Shown here one piece after another: positions 52,845 to 64,000 of a stretch of 64,000 nt of DNA. Below the pieces are notes generated by a model, which was given only the letters and a program-made list of their open reading frames with translations, did not search any database and was not told the DNA's origin. Origin of the DNA: Panicum virgatum (Eukaryota; Streptophyta; Magnoliopsida; Poales; Poaceae); contig NC_053146.1 in the NCBI RefSeq assembly GCF_016808335.1, forward strand, positions 36,700,470 through 36,764,469, read 5' to 3'. Both the position numbers and the translations under genes were made by a program. The first letter of the stretch is position 1. The number at the start of each line of letters is the position of its first letter.

Positions 52845-55800
52845 CTACTCCCCATCTTTCATCTTTTCAACCACTTGTACTTCATCATCATCTTCAAGCA
52901 CCGAGGAAGCCTCCGCTTCCTTCATCACGACGTCTGAACTGGAATTGCGGGTCTCTGGTGTTGCTGACGGCAAGGGGGCAACAGTCTTGCCTGGTGTCAC
53001 TTGTTGTTCCACGCTGGTGACCATTGACACCTCATCGGTGTTCACGTCCATCATCTTGTGCTGCTTCGGGGGTTTCTGCTGAGCTGGGCTCTTCTCGTTG
53101 GATGTCGCCTCCACTTTGACCTCTTTGGGTGGTGGGGTGTGAGCATCAATGGTGGCTGCTGCTCTGGCTGCATGCAGAATCTGAAGCCTGTAATCAGTTT
53201 CTGGTCGGCGGCACACCTTCCTCAGTGGAACAATTTCCTGTAAAATAAAAATAAGTTTAAGTGTTATGAAATAATGCAACAAACACTAAAATGCAGCAGC
53301 CTGGTTTTCAGATTTAATCAACCAAACAGCAAGGTAATTTCCTAAGATCAAAAGTATCTTTTTTACAATGTTAGTTCAGGATAGAACAGAATCCAAACTG
53401 TGCTAACAGGATGCTGCTTGACTTATGGGCATATATTGAGTAATACAGTAAATAGTAAATTTCATATTAGGTCTATGACCATGTCTAACACTTTTGTGTA
53501 TTTAAACTTCTGGCGGCAATCAACATCCAGTTTGCATAAGATTACTGCACTGAGCACATAGTGACTTGCTTTTGCAACTTGTAAACTGTTTTGAGTACAG
53601 ATTGAATTGTTTTGGCATATTCAGGAACCTATATTAGTGGCAACAATTGAAATAACTGTATGACTTTAATGCCATTTACTATAAAATTATTTGTCAGTCC
53701 TTGAGGGAACAATTAAATTAAGGGCATCAACACCAAATAAAATACAAGCTCAGCACTTCACTACAATAGTTGCAGCAAATGAATGGAAGGAAAGCACCAG
53801 ACAGGGTAGCGAAGTACCTCAGAAGAGTCATGATCATAGCGAACAAGAAATCTACATCGGCATCCTCTTACATCATGCCTTCTCCTTTGGGCATCAAGGA
53901 CACGGGCATCAAAATATAGAGCCTGCTCTTTACCTTCCTGAAAAATTATAGCACACAAGTATTAATGCAAGCTAGAACCTTCGATAAATGATAGCATCAA
54001 AGAGCGACATAATCAAATGAAATATAGATGGATCTTTTGTTTGGTTTCCTTCACGATGTTACATTCAAACATGACTAAAAAAGTACTAATCCTCATTTCA
54101 ACAGTAGTCACTAAATGTTTCTAGTAGATATCTTTCTCAATTGGCAGTAGCTACATGCAAATTCAGTCTCTGATTTATGGTCCTCAGTGTTTGTGTACCA
54201 ACAACCATGATATATACACATGGCATGTTAGGAACAGATATTTGGTGACAGGCCTTCACAAATTTCATTACTTTTTTTTAACCCGCTTGATACTTCATTT
54301 CATAAAAAACTAAATTAGGAAAAAGTTAGGAAGAAAAGTTTAGTAGCTGCAATCATCAGATCTGATGCCAAATTATGTGGTCCTTCACAACACGATGGTG
54401 GCGACACGCTATAGAGAAGTGTAGGTGCATTCAGCAATTGCTTGAGGCCAAGTGCCTTGCTAATTACACAAGGTGGCAAGGGTTTCACTTTCTTTCACCT
54501 CATACACGCAGATAGAAAAGTAACCAAATATAAAATGTAAATACAATTTATCTTACTAGCAATTAGGTGTATACATCCATCCAAGAGTCATAGGCCTCAT
54601 GAGCTAACCCTAGGATGAATGGAATGCATATCCAAATACCCCAAGTAACCTGGATATGATGCTTTGTCTATTTACAAGATATGGCAAAAGCAGTGGTCTG
54701 AGGTTAAACTTGCTTACATTCCAGTAAAATTTCATGGTGCCCAAACATGATTATCAAGAATTCTGAAGCCAAAAGCAAATGGCGTGAGAACTCAACATCC
54801 TAATCAGTATTGCTAGTATATAGAAAAGTAAACATGAAACATCAGAACAAAAGAAGAAACCTAAAATATTACAGCAAAGCCATTGGACTAACATCAATAA
54901 AAAAGTCACTGAAAACATAGCAACTGGAATTGTAAATAGAAGTAGAACAAACACTGATGCTAAGGCATCTCAGTTATTACATCAAAAGTTGACAACACAG
55001 CGTTTCAAGGAGTCAAATTATTGACCGCATAACTAATAACTGCAATGCAGAAATTGTATTTCCCTTTCAACTAATAATGTGCTTAAAATCTGGCGAAGCT
55101 CAATTTTCAAGAGAAATATCAGAGACAGCAGCAACAATGTGACCAGTAATACCAGGCCATAATATCAGATGGAGCAAAGGATAGATTCTCATAACTAATT
55201 TCATACAACCAATCTTCTGTGCACAGTTACAAACAGAAACCTAGTAAGAATCAACAGTTTTAGAAAATGAAATCAAAAGAGAAAAATTACACAGAAACCT
55301 AAATGAAGAACAAGAATCCAACAATCACTCTACACTCTCAAATGTAGAACAAGATCAACTAAGGAACTGTTTTCAAAAAGCTCGCTAAACATAGGGGATC
55401 AAATGCACAATCCTTAATAGAACAAGAACTTTGATAACAAAAACAAAATCTCAGCTACACAGAAATTCTCAAATTGTCACATGATCAGATAGGTGGTAGG
55501 TCAAAAAAAAGTTTAAAATGACAGCACCTGAAAGCAAAGAATGAGGTCCCCAGGAAGCACCGCAACACATTCAGTGGCCTCGCACGGAAGAGAACGCTGT
55601 CGCACGCATTTTCGAACATTGATCCATTCATCTTCCTCTGCTCCAAATCCAGAAAAACGAACCCGTACTTCCTGAAACACACAAGAAATAGTGCGTACAA
55701 GCCAAATAAGCATGCGAGCAATACTACCAATTTATATACGAAATACAGCAGTTTAGAAAAATTGCATCTGCAAAACCGTCCCCCATCCATAAGCCTGTAC

Positions 55801-58091
55801 TTTGATTACAAATTGGAAAGCAGGAGAAACTACTACTACTGACTCAGTGACTCCATGATATGATAATAACTTGACTAATCCCTAAGACAGGACTCTTACA
55901 AACTTCTAATATGGCAATCCCGGAGACTAGTAGTATGGATTGAATCCAACTCACTACTGTTGGTTTGCCACAGGTTGCCCTACAGACTCCTATACTAATT
56001 CCTAACTAAACTAGCAAATTTTAAAATTCATTTGTACAATCCAGGAGAGCACAATATAAGAAATTTTTGAACACAAGACAGTAGAGATGCTAAAGCAGCC
56101 TATCACAAAATAATCTACTGTATAGCACTGATTTAGACAAGAAGGAAACAATGGATGCACATATAGCTCCAATATTAGAATACTGCTTTCAAAAATACTA
56201 ATATAAATGTCTGAGTCTTTACCATCTAGCAATTACAATGATATACAATAAAAATACTGACATCCTTACCGGTTCCCCTGATTCAAACAACCTATGTGAC
56301 AGAAACGCAGCAACATCATACCTGCAACATAAAGGAGTGTCACAAATGCAAGAATACAAGTCTTTATTAGAGACTTTTTTTTTTGAACAGATTAAACAAT
56401 CTCAATGATATAGAGCAGAAATAACTTCATATTCAAAGAAAAAGCACATAAAAAGGCAGCCTGGTGCAAGTGGTAGTGCTTGCCGCCTGTGAACTGAGAG
56501 GTCACAGGTTCGAGCGGTGGCCTCTACACATTGCACGATGTGTGGGAAAGACCTCCCGCTAATAACCTCCCACAGACCCCGCACAGTGCGGGAGCCTATG
56601 GCACTGGGTACGTCCTTTTTATTCAAAGAAAAAGCACATAAACATATAGTGAACAAATCAAGAGATGCCTTTATGGTTTCCTCATTGCTACCACTAATGG
56701 GTCATATGTAAGAAAAAATTTAGACAAGCACTTCGTAGTCAAAGAAAGAGCACATAAACTTATAGTGAACAAATCAAGAGATGCCTTTATGGTTTCCTCA
56801 TTGCTGCCACTAATGGGTCATATGTAAGAAAAAAATTAGACAAGCACTCCTTACTATTATTACATCTCTAACAGCTCTCTTTTTTTTTAAAAAAAAAGAA
56901 GATTGCATGAGGGACATCATCATTCAAAATATCAGTTGAGTGTCATTTCCTACGACTCCAACAAAATGGATCCCTTAGTTACTTCAAGTTTTATCTGGAT
57001 GGCCTCATGTTGGACACCGATGATAGGTTAATGGAGTAACTTAGGAATCAATCAGCAATCAAATACATCTTCATGACAACCTAAACACATACCAGCACAT
57101 GACCATAGAACAACAAAAAGTATATGAGATATGAATATCTGCATACCATGCGCCATCTCGAGCTGACTTGGCTTCAAACTCAACCTGGACACCCTCCACA
57201 GGGTTCTTCCCTGGTTGTCAACAAAGGTAACGATAATCAGAGGGTTTGATGATGCATATCTAGAACATAGAAAACCAAAATCACTCATGGAACTACGGCC
57301 CTGGTTACATGAAGCAGAAGGGACCCTTGCAACGCAAACAAAACCTTGCAGGGAGGGAGCACCACCCACGCACTGAATCCTTGAAACGGGAGTCACAATT
57401 GCGCCACCCAGTGGATCGATTTTGTGCCCCCATACCGTTAGAAGAGCATTCCACCATCCCATTCCTATGCAATCACCTGAGCAGGAGGAGGAGGATGGGG
57501 GAGGAGGAGTTGAGGAATCACCTGCGGAGGGGGAGGAGCCGTGGTGCGCAGCGGCAGCAGAGGGCTGGGCGGCCCTGAAGGCGGATGAGTTGGCGGCGTG
57601 CTGGATGTGGTCGGCCCCCGAGGGCGTCATCTTAGCCGCCGGCGGCGGCGCGGCCCTGGTGGTCTTGGCCCGGTGCGAGTAGCGCCTGTTCTGGAACCAG
57701 TTCCACACCTGGGCCCATCCCCACCCCGAGTCGAGAAATTTCACAGATCGGAATAGCAATCAGAAGGAAGCAAACCCTGAATCGAAATCCCCCCCGTAAA
57801 AAAGGGAAGGGGAACGGGGGAGGAGCTCCCGTTTCATCTCGTGAATCGAGGGCGCGGGGGGAACCGAAAAAAAAAGCCGCGCCACAGCTCGCATCCGGGA
57901 CGGACCTGCTTGGGCTGGATGGCGACCCTGCCGGCGCGCTCGGGCGAGGCGGAGAACTTGTCGGCGAGGGTCTGGAGCACGGCGCGGGTGGGGATGGCGT
58001 TGTTGAGCTGCTGCAGGCGCGCCTCCATCTCCGCCACCTCGGACGGGAGGAAGCGGAACGCCGGGGCGCCGGTGCTGGGCGGGCGACCCAT
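52845..58091 (-). CDS. SHH2: SAWADEE homeodomain protein (SHH1/SHH2-like), seven exons
   Basis: Coding exons on the minus strand are 58091-57906, 57708-57477, 57210-57147, 56321-56270, 55671-55528, 53937-53818 and 53237-52845. All introns are GT-AG and the frame is continuous over 396 aa. The homeodomain (about 10-80) is split by intron 1 and ends [16 protein letters not shown] Pro/Ser-rich linker follows. The SAWADEE domain (about 147-290) includes [35 protein letters not shown] and candidate zinc ligands in HDVRGCRC. The acidic tail ends [11 protein letters not shown]. In Arabidopsis SHH1 reads histone H3 methylated on Lys9 and recruits Pol IV for siRNA production in RNA-directed DNA methylation. 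The long C-terminus suggests the SHH2-like clade found in grasses; the symbol is by family resemblance only. Confidence 0.92.
56453..56620 (+). mobile_element. tRNA-derived SINE with 22-bp target duplications
   Basis: The head has an A-box-like GCCTGGTGCAAGTGGTAG and a B box AGGTTCGAGC. The tail reads GCCTATGGCACTGGGTACGTCC and ends in T5. A direct repeat starting ATTCAAAGAAAAAGCACATA flanks it at 56431-56452 and 56621-56642 without mismatch. It shares its 3' tail with the SINE at 25858 but is about 34 bp longer in the middle. It sits antisense to the SHH-like gene, in intron 3. Confidence 0.93.
56624..56855. repeat. 116-bp tandem duplication in SHH-like intron 3
   Basis: Units at 56624-56739 and 56740-56855 share GAACAAATCAAGAGATGCC and CACTAATGGGTCATATGTAAG with a few differences. 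The first unit starts inside the right target duplication of the SINE, so duplication and SINE insertion happened at the same spot. Confidence 0.85.
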
Positions 58092-58560
58092 CGCGCTTGT
58101 GCCGCCCTCTCTCCGACGACCGTGGCGGTGGCGCTGGGCTAGACGGGGTAGTGTGGATCGGCGGGCGGGCGGGGAAGGGGAAAGTGAAAGTAGAAGGGGG
58201 TAAGAGTGTGGGCGTTCAGGCAGGCCCTGCTGCGCTGTCTCCGTGACGCCGTGACGTCCTCCCCCCCGGCGGACGGTGTGTGTGCTGCTGCCGGCGGGTT
58301 GTTCCTGGATGTCGATGGGGTTGGATCGGGTCTCGGATCTCTCCCTCTCCTGCTGTCACCGGGTGGCAAGGCTTCCTGGGCCATTTGCTTTACGCAATGG
58401 GCCAAAGGCAAGGGAGCTCGATTGGGCCTAATTTGGGAAGCCCAATCCCTCCTGGTATCCAAGTGGATGGGCTGGGATTTTAGTCATGGAACACTTCCTT
58501 CCACAAAAGAATATAATTCTCAATTTTTATGAACACAATGCAGTTTTTATTTTTCTATAA
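58092..58560 (-). promoter_or_regulatory. Promoter and leader of the SHH-like gene
   Basis: GC-rich upstream sequence with CCCCTCCTAC-like and CT-rich tracts. Overlapping ORFs here are composition effects. No TATA box is obvious. Confidence 0.4.
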
Positions 58561-59004
58561 ATCAAACAGTTTGAATTTTGAGTGAAGTTAAATAAAAATT
58601 TAATAACATTCTTGATACAAAATAAGTACATCAGATTAGTTACAAAATATAATTTTATAATAATTTTTTTTGAAGATATAAACGCTAAAACTATTTACTA
58701 TAAACTTAGTGAAACTCGAACTTATTTGACTAGCACGTATCCTATAATCACATTCTGTTGTGGACGGTGGAAGCAGTTATTACCATTTACCAGACTCTTC
58801 TTCCTCCTTCGCTCTCTACTGTAGTGGCAAATAGGCGACTAAGAAGAAGTTCTTCGCTCCTAGCATCGATCTTGCTGGTCTCCTCCCTGTAGCAGCCGTT
58901 CTGGAAGCCGCAGGTGGAGAATAACCAGCGGAGCGATGCCCAAGAGAGCTAGCCTAACTAGTGGACCTTGTTTATGTTAGTTTTTAGTCCTCGCTGGTAT
59001 GTCG
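58561..59004. other. Intergenic, nothing recognised
   Basis: AT-rich then mixed sequence with no gene, RNA or repeat recognised. Confidence 0.45.
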
Positions 59005-59006
59005 GC

Positions 59007-59165
59007 TAGGGATGACACCCATGGATACGGGTGCGGGTTTGGCAAAAATCCACATGCAAGTAAACCCGTGAGGTTGGAGAAAATCCACCCGCAGGTAAAT
59101 CTGTGGGTGTATTTCTCAACTCACACCCGCATCCGCATCCGACGGATTTTGGATGCACACGGTTG
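59007..59165. mobile_element. Ac-like MITE remnant (AGGGATGACACCC terminus)
   Basis: Begins TAGGGATGACACCCATGG and continues with ATACGGGTGCGGGT, AAACCCGTG, CCACCCGCAGG and CACCCGCATCCGCATCC, the CCCG/CGGG subterminal pattern of this class. The right terminus is not defined, so only a left-end remnant is claimed. Confidence 0.5.
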
Positions 59166-59880
59166 TGGCAATAGATATAATACCCAAAGTGAGGGAGCCA
59201 CCAAGACTCGAGGAGAGGAGTCCACATTCGACTTCACCAATAACATTAAGCTGGGTTCTTTCCTCGACAGATGGGGAGGCGTTTTCCTCATGCACTGGCT
59301 TAACTCATTTTGAGTTGTCTGTGGGGAATGTTGTAGATGTACTGTGCCTCTTTGAACTTGTGGCGCGCGTGTCTACAATACGCTGAACTGTAACACCTAA
59401 ACAAGACCGTACATACGTACATTTTATCTTCTTTTTGGAATAAAATGGGGAAAATCTTTTCTTAAAAGAAAACTGGGATGACAGGCTGTCCTCGCCTTCG
59501 CCGGCATCGACCATGCTGTCCTCCCTCGTCCCTCCGCCACTAGCATTCCGAAAATTGGCGGCCTCTTTCGTTCACCCACCAAATCCAAGGCTGATCGCAC
59601 TGGGTGCGGTAAAGCTTCCTCAAGGATGAGGATAGCGGACGGAGGGGCTGCAGCGGGTACGCTACCCCGTCCGGTACCTCTCCGTATCCTCCAAATCAAG
59701 CGGGATACCGAGCGTCCGCGACCTTGGCCTAGCCCCACCTCGCGCTGGAGCTAGGGGTGGTAAAGGGCCTTAATTTTTTGCCTAGATAATCTAAGGGTCG
59801 GGCCCTAAAAGGATCGGGCTCTAATCTTATTCAATTTTGAGCTAAAAAAATTAAAGACCAACTAGGATTGTAAAGAGAGC
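59166..59880. other. Intergenic, no gene
   Basis: Contains GGGTGGTAAAGGGCC and GGGTCGGGCCC phrases at about 59755-59810 that resemble other grass hAT or MULE ends, but no pair was found. No gene is called. Confidence 0.35.
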
Positions 59881-60740
59881 ATTATGGCCATGATCCACTA
59901 CCATCCCTACCCGGAGCCGTTGTTGTCCCCCGCGCGCAACCGAGCTCGCGCAGGCCAGCCCGCCCACCAGCACCGCCGCTGCCAGGGAGGGAGGAGAGGC
60001 GCCAGTGAGGGAGGGGAACGAAGATCCACGTCACCGCAGGGGAGGGAGGAGGCCGCCAGACCCCGAGCGGCGCCATGGAAAGGCTGCCGCCGGACCCTGA
60101 GCGGTGCGAGTCGCGGTCGGCCTCGCGTGCACGCCGCGACGCGCGAAGGCAAGCTACACCCCGGCCACCGCGACAGCGCACGGCCGAGCTCCGCGAGGGC
60201 TCAGCCCCGGTGACGGTGACGGTGGCGGTGCGCGGGCGATCTGCGCCCCGGCCACCACGATGGTGGGCAAGCAAGTTCCACCTCGGCAGCGGCGACAGCG
60301 CACAGGCGAGCTCCACCCCGTCCACCGCGACAGCACGCGGACAAGCTTCGCCCCACCCACGGCGACGACGAGCGTCCGCCGCCGGATGAAGGAGCAGAGG
60401 AGAGGGAGAGAGCATAGAGGAGAGAAGGAGCGGAGGAGAGGGAGAGAGCATAGAGGAGAGGGAGGGCCTTGCCTGCGCACTGCGGCCGGCCTCCACACGC
60501 TAGGAAAGTGGGGGCGGTGCGGCCACCCGACGCCCAGGCCACCCAACGCCGCCTTGCCGAGCCCCGGTCGCCGCGCGCAGGGGAGGGAGGGGAGGCCGTG
60601 GGAGGCCACTAAGGAGGGAGGAATGTTGGGGAGGGGAGCGGGAGGGGGAGATGGTGCACGCCGGTCCGAGTATCAGAGCAGGGAGAGAGAGAATGGGAGG
60701 GAGGGCGGCGGAGAGAGAGAGAGAGGGGGGGTAGAGAAAT
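59880..60740. repeat. GC-rich degenerate repeat block with (GA)n end
   Basis: From about 60130 to 60370 a unit of the form CGACAGCGCACGGnCGAGCTnC recurs at roughly 50-90 bp spacing with much variation. At 60388-60465 a 36-bp unit (GGAGAGGGAGAGAGCATAGA) is repeated about twice, and the block ends in GA-rich sequence. Several ORFs of 80-212 codons in all frames are composition effects. It adjoins the LTR at 60763. Origin unknown, possibly transposon-derived. Confidence 0.55.
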
Positions 60741-60762
60741 AGGCACATGTGACTATGACGTG

Positions 60763-61453
60763 TGTCGGTGTTTACTGCCAAGCCTGCTCAGGGATACCCT
60801 TATCAGTAAGGTTTGTAGGTATGGATTGGCTGCTCTGGAACTCGATGTGCAAGGAACACCAAGATTTTGACAGGATCGGCCCACGAGTTGCGTAATACCC
60901 TACGTCATGTGTTGTTGTTTGTATTGTCTTAGGTGTTCATGTGTTTTGAGGGGGTCCCTGCCCGCCCTTATATATCCGGGGGGATAGAGTTACATGGAAA
61001 GTCCTAGCCGAGTACAGTTGGAATCCCACTACAACACAATCGGGTAGTTTCCTTTGTACTGCAACTAGTTCTACGCCTATTCGGGTAGTTACAAGAGAGG
61101 TAAGGTACATCCATAAGCTATCCCTTACTCTAGAACATTCTATGCCTATAAGCAGTCCCGCTGCCCCGAGTCTGACAAGCCCCCGAGCTCTTCGTAGCCG
61201 AGTCCTGCAGGCATCGAGTACTTGGCTGCGCATCTTCGAGTACTTCAAGTAGTCAGAATATCCTTCTGGTTGCTTCTGGGCCTTCCTTCAGATACATCGA
61301 GTAGTCCTCTAAGTACTTCCAGTTGCTCCGAGGTTGTGAGGTGCTCAAGCCCCGAAATCTTGATCATATATGGTGCGCGAAGTACTCGTGCTCCATATGG
61401 AGTAGCCCCCGAGCCTTAGGTTGAATTTCAGAATCAGGCTGAGGGTCACTTCA
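60763..61453 (-). mobile_element. 3' LTR of a minus-oriented gypsy-type retrotransposon
   Basis: On the minus strand the LTR starts TGAAGTGACCCTCAGCC and ends GTAAACACCGACA. It carries CCGGATATATAAGGGCGGGC, a TATA-like site, near 60979-60961. A purine-rich tract GAAGGAAAAAGAC (61466-61454) lies immediately before the start, as a polypurine tract should next to a 3' LTR. These three features fix the orientation. The GGGTATTACG phrase is also typical. The 5' LTR lies beyond 64000, so age and target duplication cannot be judged. Confidence 0.75.
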
Positions 61454-61470
61454 GTCTTTTTCCTTCATTA
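61454..61470 (-). promoter_or_regulatory. Candidate polypurine tract
   Basis: Minus-strand AATGAAGGAAAAAGAC directly abuts the TG start of the LTR. It would prime plus-strand DNA synthesis. A 30-bp phrase that includes the LTR start is repeated at 61518-61547. Confidence 0.6.
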
Positions 61471-61812
61471 TTTTTTAAAAAATTTTGAAAAATAAATCTC
61501 TGATGCACATATCCCGCAGAATCAGGCTGAGGGTCACTTCAGTCTTGAATTTAAATTTCTCAATTTAGATTTAAAAATAAAAAACTCATCACAAAATTTG
61601 TGATGAAACTTTCCCGAAAAGGAAACAATCCGTTGATCTTCCAGGTATTCACAAAATTGCCATTAGAGACCTTATAAACCCGTTCGGTAACTCCTAGGGT
61701 TTTTATCCTCTTGACTCCTGGCCACCGTCAAATTCAGATTTACACTTCCCAACTGCCTGTGACATCCATTAGCCCCTTTCGTAGCCCCCGAGCTGAAACT
61801 CGTGACATTGAA

Positions 61813-64000
61813 ATGGCTCCCAAGAAAGACATCCAAGGTTGAAGATGAAGCAGTTGCAAATCTTTCAACAAGCTGGTGTAAGAGCAAAATGTCTCAATCA
61901 GCAGTGCAAAAACTAGAGAATATGGGTTTTCTCCAAAGTCAAGCTGTGATCCAATGGCGCGCAGGCGAAGGAGAAGAATATCCCTTCGAAGGTACCCTTG
62001 AAACCGTTATATTCCGTGATTTCGTGGAACGTGGCCTTGTCGTTCCTGTTTCCGAATTCTTCCATGCTCTTCTGCAATTTTGGGGAATCCAATTGCATCA
62101 TCTGACTCCCCAATCCATCTTGCACCTTTCAATTTTTACTCATTTCTGTGAAGCATTCTTTGGTATCCTTCCCCACTTTCATTTGTTCCAACATTTCTTC
62201 ACCCTTGTGCCCGTTCCGAATGCCTCCAAGCCCGCTGTCGTCGGCGGATGTGAACTAGTGCTTCGTCCTGAGACCCAAGATGAGTACTTGGCTTATGATC
62301 CAGCGGGTAAAGGAACCGAGTGGAAAACTTCTGGTTTCATATCGGGAACTTCGAATCTCCACTTTCAGAAAGAGTTCCTGGTGCCCCCCAAGTCCAAGAG
62401 AATTGGTCGAGTACAGGGCCTGGTGGCAAGCAAGTCGAGTGCATCCTTAGAGCCATTGCAATTTGGAAAAACAAAGGAGTTACTAGTGATCATGTGGTCT
62501 TCTCCTTTATAAGCCGTCGGGTCCAGCCCCTCCAGCATCGGAAGCATCCTGTTTTCATATATGAAGGTACGAAGGATCCCACCAGATTATCGCCAGAAGC
62601 AATGGCTCACTCTGAAGCAATCAGAAGATGTGGTAAAGTACTCGATAACTTTGACAAGTCTTTGAAACTGCCAGCACTCTTCTGGGCAGCCAATCCTCCC
62701 GAAAAAACCTGGGTAAGTGTTGTGGAATACTATCGAGTACTTGTAGGCATGCGTTTTGACCTACTGACGAATTCTTGCCTCCTTTGCAGAGAAATTATAA
62801 GACATGGTATTGTATGCCTTCAACTTCAAAAGATGCTGCTCCTTCTGATGATGGCAAGAAGCGGAAGGCAGCTCCTGGAGCTATGTTGCAGAGGAAAATA
62901 CATTGTCTCGACAGTGGACAGTAAGAATATGTCATTCTTTAATTAGATCCTATTTGCCTCATCTTACTTATTTCAAACTTCGCTTGGCTAGGATCCAATA
63001 CCTCCCAGCCCATGAGAAGGATCAAATCCAGGACTTCCGTAACTGGATGGAGAGTAGTCCAGATACAACTACTCGATCATCACCCGATTCTCCGGTAATC
63101 GGGTTGATTAAAAATACAACTGCCAATCCGGTGAATATAGACATGCCTGGGACATCGAATGAGCCACCTGAAGCACCCAAGTATACGCCTTCCACAGCCA
63201 CTGAGGGCACCTCAAAAGCTGCAGGAACTGGCAGTAGTGGAGGGTCAAAGACTCCTGCTGTTAGATTGGTACCCTTTCAGTCTTTGCCGCAGTCTACACA
63301 GGAGGAGTTAGGAAAGGAGCTTATTGATGATCCATTGCTGTCTATAGACAATGTAAAGAAGCTCGCAGATTCCATGCAATGGTGCTTTAAATATACCAAG
63401 GTCAACCTTCTTTTGTTGTTGCTTGCCTGTGTCGAGTAGTTGGTGACATCTGACCAATCTCACTTTGGAATTTTATAGGAAGTTGCCAATTGGTCTTTCT
63501 TAAAGTCTCATGCCTTGTATAAAACTGTGGACAATCAAAAAACCTTGGAGCAGTAGAATGCTCTAATTGCCAAATGACTAGATGAATCTCTTGCTGCTCG
63601 GAGCAAGCTATATGAAGCGAACCGAAAGCATCATCTAGAACTTTGTGACATGAAGTGGCAGATCAAGAGCCTCGAGGAAGAAAAAGCCAAGCTCCAAGAA
63701 TAGTTACAGATTGCTCAAGCTTGTGAGTATTTTGATCCTTATCTTGATATTGTTTCATCAATGCTTTGAATAATCATTAAGATATCCTTCCATCAGGCTC
63801 TCCAAGAGACTATTATCGACTAGTAGCAGCAGCTCAGGTTGTTGTGGATATGGTAGATTCTGAAGAGGGGTCGTCGAATAGTAAATCTTTGGTAGAGCGT
63901 CTAGAGGAGGCTCCCAAGAAATTCTTCGACGTCATAATGGCCACCTCCAAGAATTATCTGACTCATTTGATTGGAGTTGTCAAGTCTTACTTGCCTCAGT
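61813..64000 (+). pseudogene. Spliced accessory ORF of a gypsy-type element (Transposase_28 family), partial
   Basis: An ATG at 61813 opens MAPKKDIQG and stops at once; the homologous frame (KTSKVEDEAVANLSTSW) is one base off, so there is a frameshift at the start. The core FHALLQFWGIQLHHLTPQSILHLSIFTHFCEAFFGI matches the 'putative gypsy type transposon' family (Pfam Transposase_28). The frame shifts again near 62480 (FSFISRRVQPLQHR). Donor W|GTAAGT near 62712 and acceptor TTTGCAG near 62789 mark an intron; other introns end near 62990, 63479 and 63796. A coiled-coil-like part (about 63590-63720) has in-frame stops. Related proteins sit in long gypsy elements; their function is not established. 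It is antisense to the LTR, and the window ends inside it. Confidence 0.75.

Larger units (their letters stand above)
56322..57146 (-). other. Intron 3 of the SHH-like gene, holding a SINE and a tandem duplication
   Basis: 825 bp, donor ATG|GTATGC and acceptor TTGCAG|G. It contains the SINE at 56453-56620 and a 116-bp tandem duplication next to it. Both lie well away from the splice sites. Confidence 0.88.

Noticed and set aside
60104..60742. 212-codon plus-strand ORF and the 204-codon antisense ORF at 59882-60496
   Set aside because: Both arise from GC-rich degenerate repeats that are open in nearly every frame.

Overview
The window is plant nuclear DNA from a grass, most likely a panicoid. 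The evidence is: GT-AG introns, a GC-rich single-exon gene beside AT-rich intergenic DNA, an Xa21-type LRR receptor kinase, tandem CRF-type AP2/ERF genes, a SAWADEE-homeodomain gene, and many grass-type MITEs, SINEs, a LINE and gypsy-type LTR sequence. No species can be fixed from sequence alone.

Layout. 0-8.6 kb: non-autonomous DNA transposons around one GC-rich gene for an unrecognised protein with an acidic tract (5692-6339, +). 8.6-12.75 kb: a decayed L1-type LINE. 12.75-20 kb: gene-free DNA with hAT-type and Stowaway MITEs, a poly(A) SINE and a 640-bp tandem duplication. 20.04-23.32 kb (-): a complete two-exon LRR receptor kinase. 25.22-25.77 kb (+): a secreted eight-cysteine (LTP-like) protein with a histidine-rich insert, followed by a SINE with perfect 17-bp target duplications. 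26.4-34.85 kb (-): a tandem pair of CRF-type AP2/ERF genes, duplicated with their leaders, each with a related upstream ORF. 35-38 kb: Stowaway and hAT-type elements and a perfect 105-bp tandem duplication. 38.04-47.10 kb: a TG...CA-bounded unit whose interior (about 38.4-46.1 kb) looks like plant mitochondrial intergenic DNA. 48.4-50.95 kb: a broken hAT transposase of the TTF/ZMYM1 type. 52.85-58.09 kb (-): a seven-exon SHH1/SHH2-like gene of RNA-directed DNA methylation, reconstructed completely (396 aa). 60.76-64 kb: the 3' LTR of a minus-oriented gypsy-type element, then a spliced, decayed accessory ORF on the opposite (+) strand that runs off the window.

Five protein-coding genes have intact reading frames and look functional in their own right: the receptor kinase, the eight-cysteine protein, the two CRF-type factors and the SHH protein. 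The acidic-tract gene is intact but of unknown role. They do not form an operon-like system. The receptor kinase is a candidate immune receptor, the CRF pair are transcription factors, and the SHH protein belongs to the pathway that silences transposons like those around it. The most unusual structures are the antisense spliced ORF beside the LTR, the organelle-like block inside an LTR-type unit, and the paired upstream ORFs of the CRF genes.
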